A DNA stretch of 64,000 nucleotides from Castellaniella ginsengisoli (lineage in GTDB: Bacteria; Pseudomonadota; Gammaproteobacteria; Burkholderiales; Burkholderiaceae_B): NCBI RefSeq assembly GCF_039523235.1, contig NZ_BAAAEX010000003.1; one strand, written 5' to 3'. Positions within the stretch are counted from its first letter, which is position 1. The number at the start of each line of letters is the position of its first letter. Shown here piece after piece: positions 35,606 to 43,719 of this stretch. Under the pieces are notes generated by a model. That model worked only from the letters and a program-made list of their open reading frames with translations, was not told the DNA's origin and did not search any database. A program made the position numbers and the translations under genes.

Positions 35606-37006
35606 TCAATGCCCGTGCATTTCCATGGGCTCGTCGCTGTGGAAGATCGCGGGATCGGCCTTGCCCTTGACCGTCAGGAAACCGGCCACGCCCTTTTCCA
35701 CCCGGGACAGAGCATGATCCACCAGCACGTACTGGCCCGGGAAGTCGGTCTTGAACTCCACCATGGTGGCGCCGCCGGGCGGCACCAGCGTGGTCTGCAC
35801 GTCGGTCAGCGGCTTGCTGGTCAGCGAGGCCTGGTTGTAGACCCGGTCGAAGACTTCGCCGATGACGTGGAAGCTGGAGGTCAGGTTGGGGCCGCCCACG
35901 CCGAAGAAGATCCGCACCGTATCGCCCACGCTGGATTCCATGCTGTAGACCTTGGTGAGCGCGTCCATGGAGCCATTGAACATCACGTGCTCGGGATTCT
36001 CGGCCAGCAGCTTTTCCAGCGAGAATTCCTGCAGCCCGCTGGCGCCGTGCACCTGGGCCGTATAGAGCTCGCCTTGCATGACGTAGAACTCGTGGTCGAC
36101 CTTGGACAGGCCGCCTTCGGGCTCGACCAGGATCATGCCGTACATGCCGTTGGTGATGTGCTGGGCCACCATCGGCGTGGCGCAGTGGTAGACGAACAGG
36201 CCCGGGTGCAGCGCCTTGAAGGAGAAGGATTTGGTCTGGCCCGGCGGCACCTGGGTCACATCGGCCCCGCCGCCCGGCCCGGTCACGGCATGCAGGTCGA
36301 TCGAGTGGATGTGCGTGCTGTCCTTGGGGTTGGTCACGTTGATCGTGACGTCGTCGCCGACCCGCACCCGGATGAACGGCCCGGGCACCTTGTTGTTGAA
36401 GGTCCAGAACCGGTAGGTGCTGTTGTCGCCCAGACGGCCCTCGATTTCGGTGGTCAGCAGATCGACCGTGACCTTCTGCGGGCCGCGTTTGCCCACCGGG
36501 GTTCCAACCTGGCTCGGGTCATGCGCAATCTGGGGCGCCTGCGTCTTGACCTCTTTCAAGGGCTCGCCGACGATCAGCTTGCCGACCATCCCCGCCGCCT
36601 TGTGGCCGGGCAGCGTGCACAGATACTCGAAAGTGCCGTTCTTCGAGGCCCGGAACACGATGGCCGTGGCCGCGCCCTTGCCCGAGATATGGTCCGAGTG
36701 CGCATTGAAATCGGGCACCGCGATGTCATGGGTGGCGCCGTCGTCGTTGATCAGATTGATCTGCACCACCGCCCCCTCGGGCACTCTCAGGTCCGGATTG
36801 ACCTGATCGGTGATGGCCCCCCGTTCGCCAATGAACACCAGCTTGCCGCCGGCGATCGATGTGCGCAGCGTGAAAGTGACGTCCGGCATGTGCGTCACCC
36901 CCTGATCGCCATGCGAGGCGCCGTCCGCGCCCCACGCCGCGCCGGTCAGTCCAAGACTGGCCGCGCACAGCAGCACGCCGCCGAACAATCTTCCCAAAAG
37001 ACCCAT
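35606..37006 (-). CDS. nirK: Copper nitrite reductase NirK with N-terminal cupredoxin domain
   Basis: A 466-residue periplasmic nitrite reductase (NO-forming) of denitrification. A signal peptide (residues 1-26) is followed by an extra cupredoxin domain (about 40-150) with a complete type 1 copper set: H93, C130, H135 and M140. The catalytic two-domain NirK core follows: type 1 ligands H234, C275, H283, M288; type 2 ligands H239, H274, H380; catalytic D237 and H340. Standard NirK is about 100 residues shorter. The N-terminal copper domain may act as a built-in electron donor, as in the Hyphomicrobium-type enzyme. It is divergent from fnr. Confidence 0.93.
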   Translation of the reverse strand: MGLLGRLFGGVLLCAASLGLTGAAWGADGASHGDQGVTHMPDVTFTLRTSIAGGKLVFIGERGAITDQVNPDLRVPEGAVVQINLINDDGATHDIAVPDFNAHSDHISGKGAATAIVFRASKNGTFEYLCTLPGHKAAGMVGKLIVGEPLKEVKTQAPQIAHDPSQVGTPVGKRGPQKVTVDLLTTEIEGRLGDNSTYRFWTFNNKVPGPFIRVRVGDDVTINVTNPKDSTHIHSIDLHAVTGPGGGADVTQVPPGQTKSFSFKALHPGLFVYHCATPMVAQHITNGMYGMILVEPEGGLSKVDHEFYVMQGELYTAQVHGASGLQEFSLEKLLAENPEHVMFNGSMDALTKVYSMESSVGDTVRIFFGVGGPNLTSSFHVIGEVFDRVYNQASLTSKPLTDVQTTLVPPGGATMVEFKTDFPGQYVLVDHALSRVEKGVAGFLTVKGKADPAIFHSDEPMEMHGH

Positions 37007-37265
37007 GATTCCCTCTGCCGATATTTGAAGACGAAATATTTTCTTCTTGGATAATGTAGGCAGAGACCTCCCATGTCAACCCGCCCCGGACCGCCCCGCC
37101 GGCGCAGACGAAGAAATCGGCCAAAAACAGACAAATCTCAAGTTTGGAGTCCAAGTACGCGCAAAAGAATAGTCCAGACCCCAAATGTTCCGGCAAAGAA
37201 CTTATAATCCCTCACGAGGTCAGGGGCCTTTCCCTGAAACTCATTTTTTTTGGCAGGTTCTCATT

Positions 37266-38039
37266 TTGCTGGCTGACCCTCCTTCCTCCGGGCCGATCCG
37301 CAGGACCAACGCACCCAGGCGCATTCCTGTTGACCCTGAGTCGACGCGATGTTCCACCTGCATGCTGAACGCCATCTGCCTGCCACTGGGCATGTCGCGC
37401 CAGGATGTGGTCAAGATGGACGAACTGCTCAAAGAGCGTTTCCGCCTCCCCAAAGGGGGCACGCTGTATCGCCAGGGCGATGCGGCCGAAGCGGTCTTCG
37501 GCCTGCGGTCGGGTTCGATCAAGACCCAGATCGAAGACGCCAACGGTCAGGTCCAGATCACCGGCTTTCTGCTGCCCGGCGAGGTGCTGGGCCTGGACGG
37601 CCTGATGAACGAGCGGCAGGTTTCCCATGCCATCGCTCTCGAGGACTCCGAGGTCTGCATCATCCGTCTGGACGAAATGGACCAGCTCGCCCCCCAACTG
37701 CCCTCGCTGCAGCGCCAGTTGCGCCGCTTGATGAGCAAGGAAATCAGCCGCTCCCACCAGTTGCTGCTGGCATTGGGCAGCCTGCGCTCGGAACAGCGCC
37801 TGGCGGCCTTCCTGCTGAATCTGTCGCAGCGGCTTCAGATACTGGGCTATTCGCCCTATGAATTCATCTTGCGCATGAGCCGCGAGGAAATCGGCAATTT
37901 CCTGGGCCTGACCCTGGAAACCGTCAGCCGGCTGTTCTCGCGGTTCGCCCGGGAAGGCCTGATCCGGGTCCAGCAGCGCGAAGTGCACATCCTGGACATG
38001 TCCGGACTGCAGACCCTCTCGGGCACGGATTGCAGCTAG
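37266..38039 (+). CDS. fnr: FNR/Anr-type oxygen-sensing regulator
   Basis: A CRP/FNR-family activator with the iron-sulfur cysteines of a true FNR: N-terminal CSTCMLNAIC and a fourth cysteine in EDSEVCIIRL. The cyclic-nucleotide-binding-like fold (GGTLYRQGDAAEAVFGLRSG) and the C-terminal HTH (MSREEIGNFLGLTLETVSRLFSRF, whose ETVSR contacts TTGAT half-sites) are intact. The start is uncertain: the first in-frame ATG (37185) lies upstream of a perfect TATAAT at 37203-37208, so a TTG at 37266 with GGCAGG before it is preferred, giving 257 residues. It should activate the cbb3 and possibly nirK genes when oxygen is low. Confidence 0.88.
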   Translation: MLADPPSSGPIRRTNAPRRIPVDPESTRCSTCMLNAICLPLGMSRQDVVKMDELLKERFRLPKGGTLYRQGDAAEAVFGLRSGSIKTQIEDANGQVQITGFLLPGEVLGLDGLMNERQVSHAIALEDSEVCIIRLDEMDQLAPQLPSLQRQLRRLMSKEISRSHQLLLALGSLRSEQRLAAFLLNLSQRLQILGYSPYEFILRMSREEIGNFLGLTLETVSRLFSRFAREGLIRVQQREVHILDMSGLQTLSGTDCS

Positions 38040-38070
38040 CGGGCTGCAAAACCGGCGCCGCAAGAGGCAT

Positions 38071-38106
38071 CGAATAGGGCCCGGCGCCCGGGCCGCGCCC
38101 TATTCG
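38071..38106. terminator. Convergent hairpin between fnr and the cco cluster
   Basis: A 10-bp perfect inverted repeat (CGAATAGGGC/GCCCTATTCG) encloses a GC-rich 16-base loop that can itself pair. It sits between the convergent fnr and cco-cluster genes and includes the stop codon of the last cco-cluster gene. There is no T-run, so it may be a weak or Rho-assisted terminator. Confidence 0.45.
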
Positions 38107-38351
38107 ACCGGATCGCCGAATTCGTCCAGTTCGACTCCGCGGGGGGCGATGCGCAGCGTCAGCGCGCTGGACAGGGCCGCCATGATCCAGAAGAGAAAGA
38201 AGCCCGCGGTATATACCGTCAGGCGGCTGGCCTGCAGATGCCCCAGGAACACGACGTCCAGGGGATCGATCAGCGCGAACACGATCGCGCTCGCGCCCCC
38301 CGCCATGAGGAAGGACGGCCACAGTATCCACATCAGATTGCGTGCGTGCAA
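38100..38351 (-). CDS. Small membrane protein at the end of the cbb3 cluster
   Basis: An 83-residue protein with two clear membrane helices (about residues 7-27 and 44-65) and an acidic tail (GVELDEFGDPVE). The start is a TTG at 38351 with GGGAGA about 10 bases before it; the first ATG would come 6 codons later. It is the last gene of the cbb3 oxidase operon. I do not recognise a named family; a role in oxidase assembly is inferred from position only. Confidence 0.6.
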   Translation of the reverse strand: MHARNLMWILWPSFLMAGGASAIVFALIDPLDVVFLGHLQASRLTVYTAGFFLFWIMAALSSALTLRIAPRGVELDEFGDPVE

Positions 38352-38380
38352 AGCCTGTCTCCCGTAGGTATGGTGAAAAC

Positions 38381-38605
38381 TCAGCGCTGCGCCCCCGAAG
38401 CGGCCGGCGGGGCCACGACCAGACCCTGGCGGACCCCGCCATCGATGATAGCCTGATCCCCGTAGGACTGGAACGCCAGCACGATCGTGATGATGCAACC
38501 GACCACCGCCACGGCGGGCCCCAGGATCAGTAACCAGGGCCAGCGATGCCGCCACCAGGGCTGGCCCTCGGACAGGCCTTCGGTATCGCGTGTCTGTGAA
38601 GTCAT
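38381..38605 (-). CDS. Short FixH/CcoH-like protein
   Basis: A 74-residue protein with the N-terminal part of FixH: WWRHRWPWLLILGPAVAVVG forms a membrane helix and is followed by AFQSYGDQAIIDGGVRQGLVV, like the FixH motif around the tyrosine pair. Classic FixH has a further periplasmic domain of about 80 residues, which is missing. Its place directly after ccoG, where ccoH belongs, supports the assignment. It would help assembly of the cbb3 oxidase. Confidence 0.7.
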   Translation of the reverse strand: MTSQTRDTEGLSEGQPWWRHRWPWLLILGPAVAVVGCIITIVLAFQSYGDQAIIDGGVRQGLVVAPPAASGAQR

Positions 38606-38617
38606 GGTGCGCTCTCC

Positions 38618-40123
38618 CTAGTGTGGCACGTAGAAGCTGGATTGTTCGATCACTGAAGCGGAATCACCCGAATCGCGCGTGCCGGTGGTTTCGAACTGGA
38701 TGTCATACAAGCCCGGCTTCAGTCCGTCGGCGGGGGCCTGCAGCACCACCGGCACCAGCCGGTTGGCCGAACCCTCGACCCGCACCTGAGTGGCCCCCTG
38801 GTCGGCGGTCCGCAGCACCAGGCCGGGCACGCCCGTGGCGCGCAAGTCCAGCTCGACCGGCGACTCGTCGGAATTGATGATCTGCAGCCGGTAGACGTTC
38901 TCGATCAGGCCGCCGGCGACTTCGCGCCCCAGCGCGCCCCGATCTCGAATCACATCCACCCGCAAGGTGGTGCGCGTGGCCAGCGAAAACACGAACGCAA
39001 TGGCGATGGCGCCCAGCAGGGCCGAATAGGCCAGGACGCGGGGGCGCAGCATGCGCCGCCGCACCTGAGGCTGGCTCAGCCGTTCGGTGATGGCGTTGCC
39101 CGACGTATAGCGGATCAGGCCGCGCTCGTAACCCATTTTGTCCATCACCGTGTCGCAGGCGTCCACGCAGGCCCCGCAGCCGATGCACATGTACTGCAGG
39201 CCGTCGCGAATGTCGATGCCGGTCGGGCAGACCTGCACGCACAGGCTGCAATCCACGCAGTCGCCCATGCCGGCTTCTTTGTGATCGACCTTGCGCGAAC
39301 GCCCGCCGCGCGGCTCGCCGCGCACGTGGTCGTAGGTCACGACAAAGGTATCGTCGTCCACCATGACGCTCTGGAAACGCGCGTAGGGGCACATGTACTT
39401 GCAGACGGCTTCGCGCATGAAGCCGGCGTTGCCCCAGGTGGCGAAGGCGTAGAACAGCATCCAGAACCACTGCCAGGGCCCCAGATCGAAGGCCAGCAGA
39501 TGCGCGCCCAGGTCGCGGATCGGCGCGAAATAGCCAATGAAGGTATAGCCTGTCCACAAGGCCAGGATGACCCACAGGAAATGCTTGGTCGCCTTGAGGC
39601 GCAGCTTGCGAGCGTTCCAGGGCTGCTCGTCCAGACGGATGCGGGCCAGGCGGTCGCCTTCGACCTTGGCTTCGATCCACATGAACAGTTCCGTGTAGAC
39701 CGTCTGCGGACAGGCATAGCCGCAAAACAGGCGCCCCGCCATGGCCGTGAACAGGAACAAGGCAAAGGCCGACAGCACCAGCAGTACCGCCAGGTAGATC
39801 ACGTCCTGGGGCCACAACACCATGCCGAACAGATAGAACTTGCGCGCCCCGAGGTCGAACAGCACGGCCTGGCGCCCATTCCATTCGATCCAGGGCAGAC
39901 CGTAGAAGATCAATTGCGTCAGGAACACCATCAACACGCGGATGCGCGCGAAATTCCCCTGGACCGACCGGGGATAGATTTTCGAGCGGACCTCGGCAAG
40001 CGCTTTTTCCACCTGGGGCGAGGTGCCGCCCCCCGAACCCTTGCGTATCCGGCGCACGGGCTGCCAGGCCGGTGCGTCCTGAGACGCCTGCGCTTCGGCC
40101 TGCTGGGGGGGTTCCTTCTGCAT
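38618..40123 (-). CDS. ccoG: Cytochrome c oxidase accessory protein CcoG
   Basis: A 501-residue membrane protein needed for cbb3 oxidase biogenesis, thought to reduce copper. It has several membrane helices with conserved cysteines (GRLFCGYACPQTVY; CKYMCPYARFQ), two ferredoxin-type 4Fe-4S motifs (CVDCSLCVQVCPTGIDI and CIGCGACVDACDTVM) and a C-terminal immunoglobulin-like periplasmic domain. It follows ccoP by about 115 bases. Confidence 0.94.
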   Translation of the reverse strand: MQKEPPQQAEAQASQDAPAWQPVRRIRKGSGGGTSPQVEKALAEVRSKIYPRSVQGNFARIRVLMVFLTQLIFYGLPWIEWNGRQAVLFDLGARKFYLFGMVLWPQDVIYLAVLLVLSAFALFLFTAMAGRLFCGYACPQTVYTELFMWIEAKVEGDRLARIRLDEQPWNARKLRLKATKHFLWVILALWTGYTFIGYFAPIRDLGAHLLAFDLGPWQWFWMLFYAFATWGNAGFMREAVCKYMCPYARFQSVMVDDDTFVVTYDHVRGEPRGGRSRKVDHKEAGMGDCVDCSLCVQVCPTGIDIRDGLQYMCIGCGACVDACDTVMDKMGYERGLIRYTSGNAITERLSQPQVRRRMLRPRVLAYSALLGAIAIAFVFSLATRTTLRVDVIRDRGALGREVAGGLIENVYRLQIINSDESPVELDLRATGVPGLVLRTADQGATQVRVEGSANRLVPVVLQAPADGLKPGLYDIQFETTGTRDSGDSASVIEQSSFYVPH

Positions 40124-40237
40124 GGTGTCCTCTGTCCGTCGGTAACTGGTCTGTGTGACAGGCCCTTATGGATTGGATGGAACGGTCGGCCGGCCCCGCT
40201 ACGGGACCGGCCGGCTGCTTTCACTTCTGGCGGCGGC

Positions 40238-41140
40238 CTAGCGCTTGGACAGCCCCCAGACCCAGGCCGTCAGCAAGCGGATCTGCTCGGGGGTCAGATT
40301 CTGCTTCTGGGCGGGCATCTGGTTGTCGCGGCCATTCAGGATGGCCTCGACGATGGAGGCTTCGGAACTGCCGTAGAGCCAGACGTCGTCGGCCAGGTTC
40401 GGGGCGCCCAGCGCCTGGTTCCCCTTGCCGTCGATGCCGTGGCACGCCACGCAGTAGGTTTCGAACCCGCGTTTGCCGGCATTGACACGCAGCGGATCAT
40501 GGGCCAGGCCCGACAGAGAACGAACGTACTGGGCGATGGCGGAGGCCTCGTCGGGCTTGATCACCGCGCCCCAGGCCGGCATCACGCCGTGGCGGCCTTC
40601 CGTGATGCTCTGCTGGATCTGCTCCGGCTCTCCGCCGTAGAGCCAGTCGTCATCGGCCAGGTTGGGAAAGCCGCGGCTGCCCTTGGCGTCCGACCCGTGG
40701 CACTGGGCACAGTTGTTCAGGAACAGGCGCTGGCCGATGTCCTGGGCCTGGGTGTCGTGCGCGATCTCGGGGATCGGCATGTCGCGGAAGCGCTCGTACA
40801 CGGGCTGGATGCGCGCGTTGAGCGCCTCCTGCTCCTGCAGGACCTGCTTGCCGGCCGTAAAGCCCAGCGTCCCCTGCCAACTGCCCAGCCCCGGGTACAG
40901 GACCAGGTAGCCCAGCGCAAAGACGCACAACAGCAGGTACATCACCGTCCACCAGCGCGGCACGGGGTTGTTCAGTTCGGTCAGGTCGCCGTCCCAGACG
41001 TGGCCGGTATTCTCGACCTGCCCGACGTCGCGCTTGAGCCAGGCACGCTGCGAGAACAGCAGGTACACGCACCAGGCGATGCCGCCCAGGGCGATGACCG
41101 CGATGTAATAGCTCCAGAAACTGCTGACGAAATCACTCAT
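40238..41140 (-). CDS. ccoP: cbb3 oxidase dihaem cytochrome c subunit CcoP
   Basis: A 300-residue membrane-anchored dihaem cytochrome c, the electron entry subunit of the cbb3 oxidase. It has two membrane segments (about residues 11-30 and 66-84) and two haem c motifs, C144-AQ-CH148 and C230-VA-CH234, with axial methionines in VMPAW and QMPAQ. It overlaps ccoQ by 8 bases. Confidence 0.95.
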   Translation of the reverse strand: MSDFVSSFWSYYIAVIALGGIAWCVYLLFSQRAWLKRDVGQVENTGHVWDGDLTELNNPVPRWWTVMYLLLCVFALGYLVLYPGLGSWQGTLGFTAGKQVLQEQEALNARIQPVYERFRDMPIPEIAHDTQAQDIGQRLFLNNCAQCHGSDAKGSRGFPNLADDDWLYGGEPEQIQQSITEGRHGVMPAWGAVIKPDEASAIAQYVRSLSGLAHDPLRVNAGKRGFETYCVACHGIDGKGNQALGAPNLADDVWLYGSSEASIVEAILNGRDNQMPAQKQNLTPEQIRLLTAWVWGLSKR

Positions 41141-41309
41141 TTGATTCCCCGGTATTCTTGTCTTTCTGATATTCCTCGGGCAAGGCGAAAGGCAGCATCG
41201 CCGCCTGCCGGTTGGCCTCGGCGCGATGCGTCGACCAGGCCCACCACACGATGCCGATGAAGGTCGCCATCCCCAGCACGGTCATGATCCCGTTGATGAT
41301 GCCGAGCAT
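41133..41309 (-). CDS. ccoQ: cbb3 oxidase small subunit CcoQ
   Basis: A 58-residue protein between ccoO and ccoP with a single membrane helix (GIMTVLGMATFIGIVWWAW) and a charged cytoplasmic tail (PEEYQKDKNTGES). This is the size, topology and place of CcoQ/FixQ, which stabilises the oxidase. It starts 1 base after the ccoO stop and overlaps ccoP by 8 bases. Confidence 0.9.
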   Translation of the reverse strand: MLGIINGIMTVLGMATFIGIVWWAWSTHRAEANRQAAMLPFALPEEYQKDKNTGESNE

Positions 41310-41310
41310 G

Positions 41311-41970
41311 TCAGTGTCCTCCGTCGGTCATGGCCCGCTGCGCGGCGGCGCGCCCGCCCACACCCAGGCCCTGCAGGTAGGCCACGATCGCGTCCTCCTC
41401 GGTCTTGCCCTTGAGCTGCTCGGGCGCGGCGGCGATGTCCTCATCCGTGTAGGGCACGCCCAGCACGCGCAGCACCTTCATGCGCTCCTGGACGTCGGCG
41501 CCCTCGACCGTGTTGCGCTGCAGCCAGGGGTAGGCCGGCATATTGGACTCCTTGACCACGTCGCGCGGATTGCGCAGGTGGATGCGGTGCCACTCATCGG
41601 AATAGCGCTGGCCGACGCGGGCCAGGTCGGGCCCCGTGCGCTTGGAGCCCCACAGGAAGGGGTGGTCGTAGACGGATTCGGCCGCGATCGAATACGGGCC
41701 GTAGCGCTGGACTTCGGATTGCAGCTTGCGGATCTGCTGGGAATGGCAGCCCACGCAGCCTTCGCGGATGTAGATATCGCGGCCCACCAGTTGCAGGGCC
41801 TCGTAGGGCCTGACGCCTTCCACCGCCGTGGTGGTGGAATGCTGGAAGAACAGCGGGATGATCTGCACCAGGCCGGAGAACGACACGACCAGGATACTGA
41901 AGAAGATCAGCAGGCCGACGTTGCGCTCCAGCATTTCATGGGAGAAGCGTTTCTTCTTGGTACCAGACAT
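41311..41970 (-). CDS. ccoO: cbb3 oxidase monohaem cytochrome c subunit CcoO
   Basis: A 219-residue membrane-anchored cytochrome c of the cbb3 oxidase. One helix (about 19-40) is followed by the haem motif C72-VG-CH76 in IREGCVGCHSQQIR, the conserved YGPYSIAAESVYDHPFLWGS and an axial methionine in ESNMPAYPWL. ATG at 41970 has AAGGAG 6 bases before it and is preferred over a TTG two codons earlier. Confidence 0.95.
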   Translation of the reverse strand: MSGTKKKRFSHEMLERNVGLLIFFSILVVSFSGLVQIIPLFFQHSTTTAVEGVRPYEALQLVGRDIYIREGCVGCHSQQIRKLQSEVQRYGPYSIAAESVYDHPFLWGSKRTGPDLARVGQRYSDEWHRIHLRNPRDVVKESNMPAYPWLQRNTVEGADVQERMKVLRVLGVPYTDEDIAAAPEQLKGKTEEDAIVAYLQGLGVGGRAAAQRAMTDGGH

Positions 41971-41980
41971 GGTCAACTCC

Positions 41981-43462
41981 TTAAGCCGATGCCGGCACGG
42001 CGGATTGAGGAACGGCGCGGGCGTCCGGGTTTTCCAGGGGCACCACCGGATTGACCCGGGGCTGGCCGCGCACCGTCAGCCAGGTGTTCCAGGCCATCAG
42101 GCCCATGCCCGCCAGGAAGAACAGACCGCCGGTCATGCGAATGGCGTAGAACGGATAGGTGGCCTTGACTGCTTCGACGAAGCTGTAAGTCAGCATGCCG
42201 TCCTCGCCCGTGGCGCGCCACATCAGGCCCTGCATCACGCCCGCGATCCACATCGAGGCGATGTACAGCACCACGCCCAGCGTGGCCAGCCAGAAGTGCA
42301 GATTGATGTAGTCGGGGCGCGCCATGCTTTCGCGGCCGTACAAGCGGGGAATCAGGTAATACAGCGAACCGAAGGTGATCATCGCCACCCAGCCCAGGGC
42401 GCCGGCGTGCACGTGACCGATGGTCCAGTCGGTGTAGTGCGACAGCGCATTGACCGTACGGATGGACATCATCGAGCCTTCGAAGGTCGCCATGCCGTAG
42501 AAGGAAAGCGCCACCACCAGGAACTTCAGGATCGGGTCGGTGCGCAGCTTGTGCCAGGCGCCCGAAACCGTCATGATGCCGTTGATCATCCCGCCCCAGG
42601 ACGGCGCCAGCAGGATCAGCGAGAACGCCATGCCCAGCGACTGGGTCCAGTCGGGCAGCGAGGTGTACAGCAGGTGGTGCGGGCCGGCCCACATGTAGGT
42701 GAAGGCCAGCGCCCAGAAGTGCACGATCGACAGGCGGTAGGAATAGATCGGGCGGTCCGCCTGCTTGGGCACGAAGTAATACATCATGCCCAGGAAGCTG
42801 GTCGTCAGGAAGAAGCCCACGGCATTGTGGCCGTACCACCACTGCACCATGGCGTCCTGCACCCCCGCGTAGGCGGAATAGGACTTCCACAACGACACCG
42901 GCAGTGCCAGGTTGTTGAAGATGTGCAGGATGGCGATCGTCAGGATATACGACCCGAAGAACCAGTTCGCCACGTAGATGTGCCGGACGCGGCGCTTGGC
43001 GATGGTGCCGAAGAACACGATGGCATAGGCCACCCAGACCAGCGTGATCAGGATGTCGATCGGCCATTCGAGTTCGGCGTATTCCTTGGACGAGGTATAG
43101 CCCAGGGGCAGCGTGATGACGGCCCCCACCAGTACGGCCTGCCAGCCCCAGAAGGTGAAGGCGGCGAGCTTGTCGGAGAACAGGCGAACCTGACAGGTGC
43201 GCTGCACGACGTAGTAGGACGTGGCGAACAAGGCGCTGCCGCCGAAGGCGAAGATCACCCCGTTGGTATGCAGCGGCCGCAACCGCCCGTAGCTGAGCCA
43301 CGAGGTGTTGAAGTTCAGTTCCGGCCAGATCAGTTGCGACGCAATCAGCACGCCGACGGCCATCCCCACCACGCCCCAGAAGATCGTGGCGATGGTGAAC
43401 TGCCTGACGACACCGTAATTGAAGGTTTCGGCCGGTGTTCCGGCTATACCGGTCGTGCCCAT
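41981..43462 (-). CDS. ccoN: cbb3 oxidase catalytic subunit CcoN
   Basis: A 493-residue haem-copper oxidase subunit with about twelve membrane helices, holding haem b, haem b3 and CuB. Typical C-family segments are RPLHTNGVIFAFGGSALFA, QWWYGHNAVGFFLTTSFLG (CuB histidine region), the tandem His of WAGPHHLLYTSLPDWTQSLG and YTDWTIGHVHAGALGW. It reduces oxygen at very low concentration. A near-perfect FNR box lies about 80 bases upstream, so it should be induced when oxygen is scarce. Confidence 0.96.
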   Translation of the reverse strand: MGTTGIAGTPAETFNYGVVRQFTIATIFWGVVGMAVGVLIASQLIWPELNFNTSWLSYGRLRPLHTNGVIFAFGGSALFATSYYVVQRTCQVRLFSDKLAAFTFWGWQAVLVGAVITLPLGYTSSKEYAELEWPIDILITLVWVAYAIVFFGTIAKRRVRHIYVANWFFGSYILTIAILHIFNNLALPVSLWKSYSAYAGVQDAMVQWWYGHNAVGFFLTTSFLGMMYYFVPKQADRPIYSYRLSIVHFWALAFTYMWAGPHHLLYTSLPDWTQSLGMAFSLILLAPSWGGMINGIMTVSGAWHKLRTDPILKFLVVALSFYGMATFEGSMMSIRTVNALSHYTDWTIGHVHAGALGWVAMITFGSLYYLIPRLYGRESMARPDYINLHFWLATLGVVLYIASMWIAGVMQGLMWRATGEDGMLTYSFVEAVKATYPFYAIRMTGGLFFLAGMGLMAWNTWLTVRGQPRVNPVVPLENPDARAVPQSAVPASA

Positions 43463-43539
43463 AAACGTTCCCCTCAGAACAAGGTTAAGACATGAATTTT
43501 TGAAAAGCTGAATAATCCCCTACCCGACCCGAAACATCC

Positions 43540-43553
43540 TTGATCCAGGTCAA
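43540..43553 (-). promoter_or_regulatory. FNR box upstream of ccoN
   Basis: TTGAT-CCAG-GTCAA, one mismatch from the FNR consensus TTGATNNNNATCAA. It lies over the 3' end of ccoS and about 80 bases before ccoN. With the site centred near minus 41.5, transcription would begin near 43505. Confidence 0.75.
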
Positions 43554-43711
43554 GTCGCCCCGGGATGGGCCTGGTCGTCGTCGTCCAGGATGGCGGTGGC
43601 CGCATCCCGGGTGTCGTCGAACTGGCCTGCGAAGATCGCCCACCAGAACGCCACGCCGATCCCCAGGACGAACAGCAGGGAAATCGGCAAAAGCAGAAAC
43701 AGCGCATCCAT
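43550..43711 (-). CDS. ccoS: cbb3 oxidase maturation protein CcoS
   Basis: A 53-residue membrane protein starting MDALFLLLPISLLFVLGIGV with one helix and the conserved FWWAIFAGQFDDTRDAATAIL, which is the CcoS signature. CcoS is needed to bring cofactors into the cbb3 oxidase. It begins 8 bases after the ccoI-like gene and precedes ccoN. Confidence 0.92.
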   Translation of the reverse strand: MDALFLLLPISLLFVLGIGVAFWWAIFAGQFDDTRDAATAILDDDDQAHPGAT

Positions 43712-43719
43712 GAGGGGCC

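Noticed and set aside
38703..39884. A 393-codon minus-strand frame overlapping ccoG in another frame
   Set aside because: ccoG itself carries both ferredoxin motifs and membrane helices; the other frame is Arg/Gly-rich noise.
40124..40237. CCGGCC-type inverted repeat between ccoP and ccoG as a terminator
   Set aside because: No T-run and it lies inside an operon; it may only be a processing or spacer hairpin.
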